Source: Clostridiales bacterium UBA6386
GTDB lineage: Bacteria > Bacillota > Clostridia > Oscillospirales > Oscillospiraceae
DNA length: 32,764 bases
Direction of reading: 5' to 3'
NCBI GenBank assembly: GCA_002437585.1
Contig: DJQM01000043.1
Location: forward strand, 1 to 32,764
Position numbers and translations under genes: made by a program. The notes beneath the pieces were generated by a model. That model did not search any database. It was not told where the DNA came from and was given only the letters and a program-made list of their open reading frames with translations. This document shows, piece by piece, positions 14,544 through 22,474 of this stretch. Within the stretch, counting starts at the first letter, position 1. Every line of letters begins with the position of its first letter.

Positions 14544-15396
14544 GAAGATATTGTTCCAGCTCCGGGGTTTTCAGGGCATAGGCTCCCATCTGCTGCAAGG
14601 CCTGCATTGCCGGGCTGCCGTCGTCAAAGCACACCACCGGACTCCAGCCAAAGCGCAGATTTTTCACTGTGCCGCTCCAGGTGCCGCCCTTATACAGATC
14701 AGACTGGGCTACAAACACCATGGCTCCCAAAGCGTGGATGCACCGGTTCCGGCTCAAAGCCCGCCCGGCGGAAAAAGGCTCGTCAAAGTCCTCCTCGCTG
14801 AGAAAAAGCCGGTTCCGGCCGGGATACTTGTCCAGAGAATCCGCCACAATGCTGATGACCCGTCCCCCCGCGTTCAGGCAGGCATCCTGAGCCTCCCGGT
14901 CGGCCCCTCTGGCGTTGCCGGAAACCAGGGTAATTCCCCGCTCCGCCGCAAGCTCCCCTACCCGCCGGGCAAAGACCCGGTTGGGTTCGTTCAGCTCCCG
15001 GCAGCCCACCAGAGATACCGTAGGCGTATGCAAAATAGACAGATCGCCCTTGGCCCACAGGCAGCCGGGACTGTCCAGACCCAGCCGCTGGCGCAGAAGA
15101 AGCGGATAGCCTGGGCTTACCCGGGTCAACGGCACGCAGCCCCGTGCCTTTCCCCGGGCAAGGTACGCATCCAGCAGCGGTTCCTGGCACAGAAGGCTCA
15201 CGATCTGCCGGGCGGACTCCTCGGAATAATCCAGTTCCGCCAGGTCTTCCTCGGTCAGCTCCCGGCTCTCGCCGGAAGGCCTTCCATCCCGCACCCGCAG
15301 GGCAAGATCGCGCAGCTGGGCGGCGGTGAGAACCTTCCGCTCCGGGTCGCCCAGGTGGCTCGTCAGCAGCAGGAAGCCCCGCTCCCGGTGATTCAA
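14533..15396 (-). CDS. DprA/Smf-like DNA-processing protein, divergent and short
   Basis: A 287-residue protein with the Rossmann-like fold of DprA (about 110-275). DprA loads RecA on incoming single strands during transformation and is widespread beyond competent species. Matches to the family pattern are VSLVGCRELNEPNR (usual GSR), LVSGNARGADREAQ (usual SGxAxGID), KYPGRNRLFLSEE and the SRNRCIHALG segment (usual RNRIIAGL). The SGs-type loop is GGTWSGTVKN rather than SGSLITA, and the C-terminal winged helix of full-length DprA is absent; typical lengths are 290-370. It could therefore be a DprA paralogue or a related nucleotide-binding protein. Its start overlaps the DEAD-box helicase stop by 4 bases, so the pair is co-translated. 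Confidence 0.75.
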   Translation of the reverse strand: MNHRERGFLLLTSHLGDPERKVLTAAQLRDLALRVRDGRPSGESRELTEEDLAELDYSEESARQIVSLLCQEPLLDAYLARGKARGCVPLTRVSPGYPLLLRQRLGLDSPGCLWAKGDLSILHTPTVSLVGCRELNEPNRVFARRVGELAAERGITLVSGNARGADREAQDACLNAGGRVISIVADSLDKYPGRNRLFLSEEDFDEPFSAGRALSRNRCIHALGAMVFVAQSDLYKGGTWSGTVKNLRFGWSPVVCFDDGSPAMQALQQMGAYALKTPELEQYLQKS

Positions 15397-16580
15397 CGCA
15401 GTCTCCTCCGGGAGGAAGGAGCCGCCGGTGCCTTGATTTCCGCCTGAGACAAATTCCCCTCCGCATCCAGCACCATGGGCTTCACCGTAAACTGGCAGTA
15501 TTTGCAGATATCGTCCAGCCGGGCCTGCTCCGGGAAATTGCTCACCAGGCTCCAGGCCACGCCCTTCCGTCTGGCTCTGCCGGTGCGGCCGATCCGGTGG
15601 ACGTAGTATTCATTTTCTTCCGGAATGTCGTAGTTGATGACGCAGTCCACGTCCTCCACGTCAATGCCCCGGGAGGCCACGTCCGTGGCAATCAGGATAG
15701 GGAGCTTTCCCTCCCGGTAACGCTGCATGGTTTTCTCCCGCTGGCTCTGACGGATGTCGCCGTGGATGCAGTCGCAGTCCAGCCCTGCCCGCTGGAACTC
15801 ATCGCAGACCCGCTGGCACATGTGCTTGGTGTTGCAGAAGATCATTACCCGCTCATAGCCCTGGCTGCGGATGAGCCGCAGAGTGGTCTCCGCCTTCTCC
15901 AGGGGGGTGCAGCTCAGGCTGTACTGGTCGATGTCCGGCCGATCCTCCTGCTTTGGCTCCACGGTGATTTCTACCTCGTCCCGCTGGTACATCCAGGACA
16001 CCGTCATGACCTCCTGGGAAATGGTGGCGGAGAACAGTCCCAGGTTCCGGCGGTTCTTGATTTTGTCCAGAATCCGGGTCACGTCCTTGAAAAAGCCCAT
16101 GTCCAGCATCCGGTCGGCTTCGTCCAGCACCACGGTCTGGATTTTGTCCAGCCGGATGGTCTTCCGGTTGTAGTGATCCATCAGCCGGCCGGGAGTGGCC
16201 ACCACGATCTGGGGCTTTCGCTCCAGCTGCTTGATCTGGCCGCCGATGCCCGCGCCGCCGTAGAGCACCGCCACCCGGATGCCCTGGTAGTAGGTAAGAA
16301 GTCCCCGCAGCTCGTCGCCGATCTGAATGGCCAGCTCCCGTGTTGGGGCTAAAATCAAACCCTGAACGCCCTCATTTTCCGTGTCGATATGCTCGATCAT
16401 GGGAATGCCGAAGGCAAAGGTCTTTCCGGTGCCGGTGGGCGCCTTGGCAATGACATCCTTCCACTGCATGAAGTAAGGAATGGCCTCGGCCTGGATGGTG
16501 GTGGGATAGCCGTAGCCCTTGGCTTCCAGGGCTTTCAGCATTGCCGGGCTCAGGCCCAGGCTTTCAAATGTAGCTTCCAT
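15393..16580 (-). CDS. DEAD-box ATP-dependent RNA helicase
   Basis: A 395-residue helicase core with a short tail. Motifs in order: Q motif (F near residue 5, YPTTIQAEAIP), I (APTGTGKT), Ia (PTRELAIQ), GG, Ib (TPGRLMD), II (VLDEADRM), III (SAT), IV, V (ATDVASRGIDVEDV) and VI (HRIGRTGR). Such proteins unwind short RNA duplexes in ribosome assembly, mRNA decay or cold response. The C-terminal extension after the core is only about 30 residues and ends in basic residues, so there is no DbpA-type or CsdA-type RNA-binding domain. It is the first gene of an operon with the dprA-like gene and has its own promoter. Confidence 0.95.
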   Translation of the reverse strand: MEATFESLGLSPAMLKALEAKGYGYPTTIQAEAIPYFMQWKDVIAKAPTGTGKTFAFGIPMIEHIDTENEGVQGLILAPTRELAIQIGDELRGLLTYYQGIRVAVLYGGAGIGGQIKQLERKPQIVVATPGRLMDHYNRKTIRLDKIQTVVLDEADRMLDMGFFKDVTRILDKIKNRRNLGLFSATISQEVMTVSWMYQRDEVEITVEPKQEDRPDIDQYSLSCTPLEKAETTLRLIRSQGYERVMIFCNTKHMCQRVCDEFQRAGLDCDCIHGDIRQSQREKTMQRYREGKLPILIATDVASRGIDVEDVDCVINYDIPEENEYYVHRIGRTGRARRKGVAWSLVSNFPEQARLDDICKYCQFTVKPMVLDAEGNLSQAEIKAPAAPSSRRRLR

Positions 16581-16612
16581 TTTTCTCGTTCCTTCTATAC
16601 ATAGTTTCGTTC

Positions 16613-16641
16613 ATTGTACCACCTTTTCCTGGGGTTTGCAA
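16613..16641 (-). promoter_or_regulatory. promoter of the helicase operon
   Basis: A TTGCAA -35 and a TACAAT -10 are 17 bases apart on the minus strand, about 33 bases upstream of the ATG. Confidence 0.55.
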
Positions 16642-16697
16642 CTGGTACATGGTCACAAGTTTCACGGAAAATTCAGATTTGTCCCAGGCGGAACCGG

Positions 16698-16726
16698 TGG
16701 ACAAAGGTGGAAAATTATGATATAGT
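16698..16726 (+). promoter_or_regulatory. promoter of the tmk-mltG-U32 operon
   Basis: TGGACA and TATAGT hexamers are separated by 17 bases, about 42 bases before the start. The stretch after the -10 box (GTAGGCTA) matches that after the comEA promoter -10, which may be chance. Confidence 0.5.
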
Positions 16727-16767
16727 GTAGGCTACAGCATTGTGTCTATGCCATAAGGAGAGACAAT

Positions 16768-17436
16768 ATGGGTAAACTGATAGTCATTGAGGGAACGGAC
16801 GGCTCCGGAAAGTCCACCCAGTTCCGTCTGCTCACGGATCGCTTGGAGGCCGAACAGGTGAAATTTCAGAAGCTGGTGTTCCCCCAGTATTCCGAGCCAA
16901 GCTCCGCGCTGATCCGGATGTACCTGGGCGGAGAATTCGGAAGCAAGCCGGAGGATGTGAACGCCTACGCCGCTTCCGCCTTCTATTCCGTTGACCGCTA
17001 CGCTTCCTATCGGAAGGTCTGGGGGAAATGGTACGAAAACGGCGGTCTGGTGGTTTCCGACCGGTACACCACCTCCAACGCCGTTCACCAGGCCTCCAAG
17101 GAGCCGGAGGACAAGCGGGAGGATTTTCTCAACTGGCTCTATGATTTTGAGTACGGCAAGCTGGGTCTTCCCAGGCCTGACCTGGTCATTTACCTGGACG
17201 TGCCCACGGATTTCACCGAAAAAATGCTTCGCCGCCGGGAAACCGAGACCAACACCCACGCGGACATTCACGAGCAGGACACACAGTATCTTGCCACCTG
17301 CCGCCGGATGGGTCGGGCCGCGGCGGCGCACTACGGCTGGACGGTAATCCGGTGCGTCCGGGACGGAGCCATGCGCTCCATGGAAGACATTCACGAAGAA
17401 ATTTACCGCCATGTGGCGGCCTGTCTGGAGGACTGA
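16768..17436 (+). CDS. tmk: thymidylate kinase
   Basis: A 222-residue dTMP kinase-like P-loop enzyme, which makes dTDP for DNA synthesis. Seen are the P-loop EGTDGSGKST, the DRYTTSN motif (usual DRY/R of the LID-adjacent helix), VIYLDVPTDF, and a LID region with basic residues (RRRETETNTHADIHEQD). The YASAFYSVDRYAS region matches the dTMP-site DR motif. Length is close to the usual 205-215. It is the first gene of a four-gene operon; the next gene starts immediately after its stop. Thymidylate-kinase-like proteins of this form in Clostridia can be paralogues, so a role with a related nucleotide is possible. Confidence 0.88.
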   Translation: MGKLIVIEGTDGSGKSTQFRLLTDRLEAEQVKFQKLVFPQYSEPSSALIRMYLGGEFGSKPEDVNAYAASAFYSVDRYASYRKVWGKWYENGGLVVSDRYTTSNAVHQASKEPEDKREDFLNWLYDFEYGKLGLPRPDLVIYLDVPTDFTEKMLRRRETETNTHADIHEQDTQYLATCRRMGRAAAAHYGWTVIRCVRDGAMRSMEDIHEEIYRHVAACLED

Positions 17437-17982
17437 ATGATGATTTATCTGCTGCTTGGTACGGGCTTTGAGGTAACGGAAGCGATGGTTCCCCTGGTGA
17501 TGATGCGCCGGGCGGGCATCGACGTGTGTACCGTTGGTATTAACGGCAAGACGGTGGTCGGCAGCCGGGACATTCCCATTGTGGCCGACATCACCATCGA
17601 CGAAATGGACTTGACCAATCTGGAGGGCATTGTGCTTCCCGGCGGTCTGGGCGGCGTGGCCTCCATTAAGGCCAGCTCCCCTGCTCTGGATGCCATCCGC
17701 TTTGCCTGGGAGAACGGCAAGCTGGTGGCGGCCATTTGCGCCGCCCCCACGGTGCTGGCCATGCTGCACATCACCGACGGCAAGAAGGCCACCTGCTATC
17801 CCGGTTGTGAAGCCCAGATGGGCGATGCGGTGATGGTGCCGGATGCCGCCGCGGTGGTGGACGGGACCGTGATCACCGGCACCTCCGCCGGCTGCGCCGT
17901 GCCCTTTGCCCTGAAGCTGATCACCGCCCTGCGGGGCGAGAAGGCCGCCGAGGATGTGGCCCGGCAGGTCGTGATCCGCTGA
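17437..17982 (+). CDS. DJ-1/PfpI-family protein
   Basis: A 181-residue DJ-1/ThiJ/PfpI protein. The N-terminal glutamate region (GFEVTEAMVPL), GIVLPGGLGGV and the nucleophile elbow AAICAAPTVLA (cysteine about residue 107) are clear, followed by CYPGCEAQMG and the TGTSAGCAVPFAL strand-helix. Family members act as small-molecule or protein deglycase/hydratase enzymes, oxidative-stress sensors or chaperones; the bacterial YajL/DJ-1 subgroup has this length. It directly abuts tmk (TGAATG) and is followed 16 bp later by mltG, so all are likely co-transcribed. The specific substrate cannot be stated. Confidence 0.92.
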   Translation: MMIYLLLGTGFEVTEAMVPLVMMRRAGIDVCTVGINGKTVVGSRDIPIVADITIDEMDLTNLEGIVLPGGLGGVASIKASSPALDAIRFAWENGKLVAAICAAPTVLAMLHITDGKKATCYPGCEAQMGDAVMVPDAAAVVDGTVITGTSAGCAVPFALKLITALRGEKAAEDVARQVVIR

Positions 17983-17998
17983 AATCCGGAGGACTTGC

Positions 17999-19675
17999 AT
18001 GGACGAGAAACATGAAAAAAAGCCTGCCTTCCTGGAAGGCGGGATCCCCGATCAGGAGCCGGAGGCAGAGGAAATTCCCCTGTTCGAGGCTCTGAGCTTC
18101 TCCAGCGAAGTACCGGAGGACACCCCGGAGCCGCCGGAACCGGCTGCGGAGGAAATTCCCCTGGATTTCCAGACCCCGGAGACGGAACCTGAGGAACCAG
18201 AGGAAGCTCCCTCCGTTTCTGAAGAACCGGAAGCCCCCGGGGAACCGGAAGCTCCCGAAATGCCCGCGGAAGCACCGGCGGAGACTGCCGAGGAGACTGA
18301 GACCGAAGCGTCTGATGGCGAAGCGGCTTTGCCGGAAAATCCGGAAGCCCCGGAGGAGGCTCCGGACGAAACGCCTGCGGTGCCCTCTGAGCCTTCCGAA
18401 GAACCGGCCATCCCGGAGCTGGCGGAGGACGAAGCGCAAACCCAGGAAGAACCGCCCCATGACCTGGACTTCCGGGAGGAAGACGAGGACTTTGCCCAGA
18501 TGCTGGACGCGCCCGACCCGGAGGAAGCCAGAAAGGACGCGCCTCCCAAGGCTCACGAACCCAAGAAGGGTCGTCCCAAGCGGCGCAAAGGGGAAGGCTT
18601 GCTTGGCATTCCCAACATGCTGGCGACGGTGGTGTGGCTGGGGCTGATCCTCGCCATCGGCATTACCGCCGGGCGGATGCTCTGGGTCTGCGCCGCCGAC
18701 GTGCTGGCCTTCGGCCGGGAGGATCGGCCTGTGACCGTCACCGTGTATGAATCCGACGACCTGGATTCCATTGTGGAAAAGCTCTACAGCAACGGTCTCA
18801 TCCGCTACCGAAGCCTGTTCCGGCTCTACGCCGGAATCTCCCATGCGGAGGAGGACATTGATCCAGGCATATACGACCTAAACGCAAAATATGACTATCA
18901 CGCACTGGTGAAGATGATGTCCGCCAGCTCCACCCGGACGGTTGTGAAGGGCGTGCTGATCCCAGAAGGCTACACCTGCCGCCAGATCTTCAATCTGCTG
19001 GAGGAAAAGCGGATCTGCACCGCTCAGGATCTGGAGGAATACGCCGCCAGCGGCGAGCTGAACGACTACTGGTTCCTGGAAAATGTGGAGCGGGGCACGA
19101 AATACTGCCTGGAGGGCTACCTGTTCCCGGATACCTACGATTTCTACCGGAATTCTACCCCCCGGGAGGTGCTGGAGAAGCTGCTGGACAACTTCAACAC
19201 CCGCTTTGACGATGAGATGAAGGCGCAGCTGGAGAAGCTGAACACCACCGTAGTCACCGGCGGCGGCTACACCGTGAAGGAAGTCACCATCATCGCCTCC
19301 ATGATTGAAAAGGAAGCGGCGGCTCCCGCCGAGGCACCCAACATCGCCGGCGTCATCTACAACCGTCTGTTCCGCTGGGGCAATAACCCTGCCTACCTGA
19401 ACATCGATGCTTCCATTGTCTACGCCCTGGACGGCAAGAGCGAGCTGACCCGGGAGGATCTGCAGATCGACAGCCCCTACAACACCTACACCCATGTGGG
19501 TCTGACCCCCACGCCCATCTCCAATCCGGGTCTTTCCAGCCTGCAGGCGGCTCTGAATCCCGCGTCCCACAATTACTACTACTATGTGCTCAACCCCAGC
19601 ACCGGTATGCACACCTTCTCCACCACCTATGAGGAACACTCCGGTTATGTGGCGGCCTACGCGGAGGGTCAATGA
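17999..19675 (+). CDS. mltG: endolytic murein transglycosylase MltG with long acidic N-terminal extension
   Basis: A 558-residue protein. Residues 1-190 are an unusual cytosolic tail made mostly of Glu, Pro, Ala and Ser in EEPEAP-like repeats; a basic patch (KKGRPKRRKGEG) precedes one membrane helix (about 203-227); the rest is the extracellular YceG/MltG domain. MltG cuts nascent glycan strands in peptidoglycan and sets their length. The catalytic glutamate is E437 (IASMIEKEA), followed by IAGVIYNRL and the SPYNTYTHVGLTPTPISNPG substrate-cleft motif. Normal MltG has about 340-380 residues, so the extension accounts for the excess. The gene overlaps the U32 gene by 4 bp. MltG next to U32 genes is a common Firmicute neighbourhood, though a methyltransferase gene often between them is absent here. 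Confidence 0.95.
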   Translation: MDEKHEKKPAFLEGGIPDQEPEAEEIPLFEALSFSSEVPEDTPEPPEPAAEEIPLDFQTPETEPEEPEEAPSVSEEPEAPGEPEAPEMPAEAPAETAEETETEASDGEAALPENPEAPEEAPDETPAVPSEPSEEPAIPELAEDEAQTQEEPPHDLDFREEDEDFAQMLDAPDPEEARKDAPPKAHEPKKGRPKRRKGEGLLGIPNMLATVVWLGLILAIGITAGRMLWVCAADVLAFGREDRPVTVTVYESDDLDSIVEKLYSNGLIRYRSLFRLYAGISHAEEDIDPGIYDLNAKYDYHALVKMMSASSTRTVVKGVLIPEGYTCRQIFNLLEEKRICTAQDLEEYAASGELNDYWFLENVERGTKYCLEGYLFPDTYDFYRNSTPREVLEKLLDNFNTRFDDEMKAQLEKLNTTVVTGGGYTVKEVTIIASMIEKEAAAPAEAPNIAGVIYNRLFRWGNNPAYLNIDASIVYALDGKSELTREDLQIDSPYNTYTHVGLTPTPISNPGLSSLQAALNPASHNYYYYVLNPSTGMHTFSTTYEEHSGYVAAYAEGQ

Positions 19676-20889
19676 GAAAGTTAGAGCTGCTCAGTCCCGC
19701 CGGGGATATGGAACGGCTGAAAATGGCCGTTCTCTACGGCGCGGACGCGGTGTATCTTGCAGGCACCAGCTTTGGGATGCGCTCCTTCGCGGGAAATTTT
19801 TCCCCGGAGGAGCTGCCCCAGGCGGTGAAATTCGCCCATGACCACGGTGTCAGGTGCCACGTCACCGTGAACACCATGCCCCGCAACGACGAAATTGCCC
19901 GGCTGCCAGCTTACTTAGAGCAGCTGGACAGTGCCGGGGTGGATGCTCTGATTGTGGCGGATTTGGGAGCCTTCATGCTGGCGGGAAAATACGCCCCCCG
20001 CTGTGAGCGGCACATTTCCACCCAGCAGTCCGTCGCCAACTACGCCTGCGCCCAGAGCTGGTTTGACCTGGGGGCAAAACGGGTGGTGCTGGCACGAGAA
20101 TGCTCTCTGGAGGAAATCCGCACCATCCGTCAAAGAGTCGACCCGAAGCTGGAAATCGAGACCTTCGGCCACGGGGCCATGTGCGTCAGCTATTCCGGCC
20201 GGTGCCTGCTCAGCAACTACATGACCGGCCGGGACTCCAACCGGGGTGCCTGCGCCCAGCCCTGCCGGTATCAGTACGCCCTGATGGAGGAAAAGCGACC
20301 CGGGGAATATTTCCCGGTTTTTGAGGACGAAAAGGGTACCTACATTCTCAATTCCAGGGATATGTGTACCATCGACCATCTGGAGGATCTGATGGACGTG
20401 GGCATTGACTGCATCAAAATCGAGGGGCGGGCGAAATCCGCCTACTATGCCGCCATCGTCACCGGTGCCTACCGGCACTGCATTGACGACGTGGCCGCCG
20501 GCCGGGAAATTGACCCCATCTGGCGGGACGAGGTGGAGCATGTATCTCACCGTGTTTACTCCACCGGCTTCTACTACGGCCAGCCGGGTCAGTATGTGGA
20601 AAATTCCCGGTACATCCGCCAATGGCAGATCGTAGCCCGGGTGGAGCAGTGCGATGAAACCGGGCTGGCTCTTTGCAGCCTGAACAACAAGTTTTCCGCC
20701 GGGGATGCCCTGGAGGTGGTTGGCCCGGATGTGCGTCCCTTTGCCATCACCGCCGAAGGAATGCGGGACGAAGAGGGAACGCCGCTTGACGAGGTCAGGA
20801 CACCTCAATCCCGGTTTACCTTGCAGCTGCCGAAAGCCGTGCCGCCCATGTCCCTGCTTCGCAGAAGCGTGGATCTGTCCGCAAAATGA
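19672..20889 (+). CDS. U32-family protein (TrhP-like, prephenate-dependent tRNA hydroxylation type)
   Basis: A 405-residue peptidase-U32-type protein. It opens with ELLSPAGDMERLKMAVLYGADAVY, here noted as LLSPAGDMERL plus YGADAVYL, and has STQQSVAN, the cysteine-rich block with HGAMCVSYSGRC and GACAQPCR, LNSRDMC, and KIEGRAKSAYY. Despite the peptidase name, studied members (TrhP, RlhA) are needed for 5-hydroxylation of tRNA uridine or rRNA cytidine, with the cysteines probably binding iron-sulfur. A tRNA-modification role is inferred from family knowledge. The start overlaps the mltG stop (ATGA). The gene is followed by two hairpins and closes the operon. Confidence 0.9.
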   Translation: MRKLELLSPAGDMERLKMAVLYGADAVYLAGTSFGMRSFAGNFSPEELPQAVKFAHDHGVRCHVTVNTMPRNDEIARLPAYLEQLDSAGVDALIVADLGAFMLAGKYAPRCERHISTQQSVANYACAQSWFDLGAKRVVLARECSLEEIRTIRQRVDPKLEIETFGHGAMCVSYSGRCLLSNYMTGRDSNRGACAQPCRYQYALMEEKRPGEYFPVFEDEKGTYILNSRDMCTIDHLEDLMDVGIDCIKIEGRAKSAYYAAIVTGAYRHCIDDVAAGREIDPIWRDEVEHVSHRVYSTGFYYGQPGQYVENSRYIRQWQIVARVEQCDETGLALCSLNNKFSAGDALEVVGPDVRPFAITAEGMRDEEGTPLDEVRTPQSRFTLQLPKAVPPMSLLRRSVDLSAK

Positions 20890-20911
20890 AGAAAAACCTT
20901 CCATAGAATCT

Positions 20912-20938
20912 GTAGGGGCGGCCATTGGCCGCCCCTAC
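20912..20938. repeat. perfect GC-rich palindrome after the U32 gene
   Basis: A 12-bp perfect stem (GTAGGGGCGGCC with GGCCGCCCCTAC) and a 3-base loop. No T-tract follows. It is the only copy in this window, but it has the look of the dispersed TAGGGGCGG palindromes of gut Firmicutes (general recollection). It may protect the 3' end of the transcript. Confidence 0.55.
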
Positions 20939-20968
20939 ACCCTACAAATATAGAATTTCGCATAATTT

Positions 20969-20998
20969 GGGGCTATTGCAAGTGTCTGCAATAGCCCC
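20969..20998 (+). terminator. terminator between convergent operons
   Basis: A perfect 12-bp stem (GGGGCTATTGCA with TGCAATAGCCCC) and a 6-base loop, followed on the plus strand by a T-rich stretch (ATCATTTTAATCTTTT). It lies 6 bases beyond the stop of the convergent gene, so it could also block that transcript, though no T-tract follows on the minus strand. Confidence 0.65.
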
Positions 20999-21004
20999 AT
21001 CATT

Positions 21005-22474
21005 TTAATCTTTTATTTCTTCCGTTTCATACAGGAAGGACACGCTGCCCTTCTGACCCTCGGCCAGGCCGGAGAAGCTGGTGTAGTCCTCCCCTGCCCG
21101 CTTCATGGCCTTCAGGGTATCCATGATCTCCTGGAGCTTGTCCGCGTCCCGGGACAGCTTCTTCAGGTCGCCGGAGCCGTTGTCCCGGAAGTCCGAAATG
21201 CCGTTGCGGAATTTTTCCACGCCCTTGCGCATTTCCTGCATGGCGTCCTTCAGCTTGGTGCCGCCCTCGGCACCGCCGGAAACATAGGCGGAAGCCACCT
21301 GGTTTTCCTCCATGATCTTACCAAGCAGGCCGCTGCTGTCGCATATCTGGGCAATCATTTTCTGGGCTTCCTCCAGATGGCACTGCGCCTCCGTATCCCC
21401 GGCTTCCATGGCTGCGTCCAAAGCCGCCTGAATGCGTCCGGCCAGGGTGGCCAGGGATTCGTCCACGTCCGGCGTCGACGGATTGTCCACAGGCACCTGG
21501 AACTGGGCGTACAGCCGCCCTAAATTCGCGTTCTGGGCGGACAGGGTCTCCACACCGGTATTCAGTGCCGCCACGATGGAGCCGATGCCCTTATCCAGCT
21601 GATCCACCGCGCTTTTCAGGGTGTCCACCCCGTCAAACATAGCGTCAACAGCTCGGTCGATATCGTCGCTGGTTCCGCTGATCTCATCGTTCTTGTCCAG
21701 GTCTTCCTCATTCAGATCCTCCAGCAATCCGGCCGAAACCATGGTCGCCGTGAAATCCAGAGCAAAATCCGTTACGTCCGCGGAAATCTCAAAATATTCC
21801 GGGATATCCACATCCTCAGTATAGCTCAGGGACTTGAGATTCAGAGCCTCACCGAAGCCGGGCAGTACCATGCCGAAGGCCAGGCTGCTGTCGTCCATGC
21901 TTAAGATTTTTCCGTTCGTCACCTTCACATTGGAGAACACATCCTCGTCCAGAGGTATCAGGGTCATGGCCATCAGGGGCACCGGCACCGTGTAGGACTT
22001 CTTATCTACCTCCACCGTCCGCGCCAACCGATTCTTGTAGTCAAAGCGCATGGTAAGGTGCCCGGATCTTCCCGCCAGAGCCTCAGGGGCAATCTCCGCT
22101 CCGTCCAGGGTGTAGGTGACGGTGATCTGTATGGGCAGGGTCTCGGGCGCCGCGTTTCCCTTGTAGTGGATGTCCTCCCCCTGGTTGTCCCAGGACAGAG
22201 TGCCGTCGGAGAGCTTCGTGTATTCCTCGTCACCTTCCGTATTGCGGATATCCGTCAGATTGGACTTGTCCCGGATGGCCGCTGTGCCGTCCCGTCGGAG
22301 AACTACCTCCACCTCCACCTCCTTGGCCTTTCCGGTGGCGGCCGCCGTCACATGGACAGTTTCCTGCTTGTCCCAGTCCTCCTCCGAAACGGTTTCCGCT
22401 TTGACAGGAAGCGTAGTGCTTCCGATCACCAAGACCCCGGCAAGCAGGGTCGCCATCACTCTCATTCTACGCAT
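21005..22474 (-). CDS. secreted coiled-coil protein of an ABC operon (YhgE/Pip-like N-terminal type)
   Basis: A 489-residue exported protein. A signal peptide (cleavage near PVKAE), a beta-rich region (about 30-240) with TVTYTLDGAEI and FDYKNRLARTVEV, then a long helical region (about 245-470) with regularly spaced Leu and Gly (AVDAMFDGVDTLKSAVDQLDKGI). I see no C-terminal membrane helix. The pattern recalls YhgE/Pip-type heptad-repeat proteins that accompany FtsX-like permeases in Clostridia; precise function is unknown. Its start overlaps the permease stop by 13 bp, so it is the third gene of the operon and probably works with the transporter outside the membrane. Confidence 0.8.
   Translation of the reverse strand: MRRMRVMATLLAGVLVIGSTTLPVKAETVSEEDWDKQETVHVTAAATGKAKEVEVEVVLRRDGTAAIRDKSNLTDIRNTEGDEEYTKLSDGTLSWDNQGEDIHYKGNAAPETLPIQITVTYTLDGAEIAPEALAGRSGHLTMRFDYKNRLARTVEVDKKSYTVPVPLMAMTLIPLDEDVFSNVKVTNGKILSMDDSSLAFGMVLPGFGEALNLKSLSYTEDVDIPEYFEISADVTDFALDFTATMVSAGLLEDLNEEDLDKNDEISGTSDDIDRAVDAMFDGVDTLKSAVDQLDKGIGSIVAALNTGVETLSAQNANLGRLYAQFQVPVDNPSTPDVDESLATLAGRIQAALDAAMEAGDTEAQCHLEEAQKMIAQICDSSGLLGKIMEENQVASAYVSGGAEGGTKLKDAMQEMRKGVEKFRNGISDFRDNGSGDLKKLSRDADKLQEIMDTLKAMKRAGEDYTSFSGLAEGQKGSVSFLYETEEIKD

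Noticed and set aside
16732..18000. 422-codon minus-strand frame across tmk and the DJ-1 gene
   Set aside because: Covers two genuine genes and their promoter; Gly/His-rich translation without domain.
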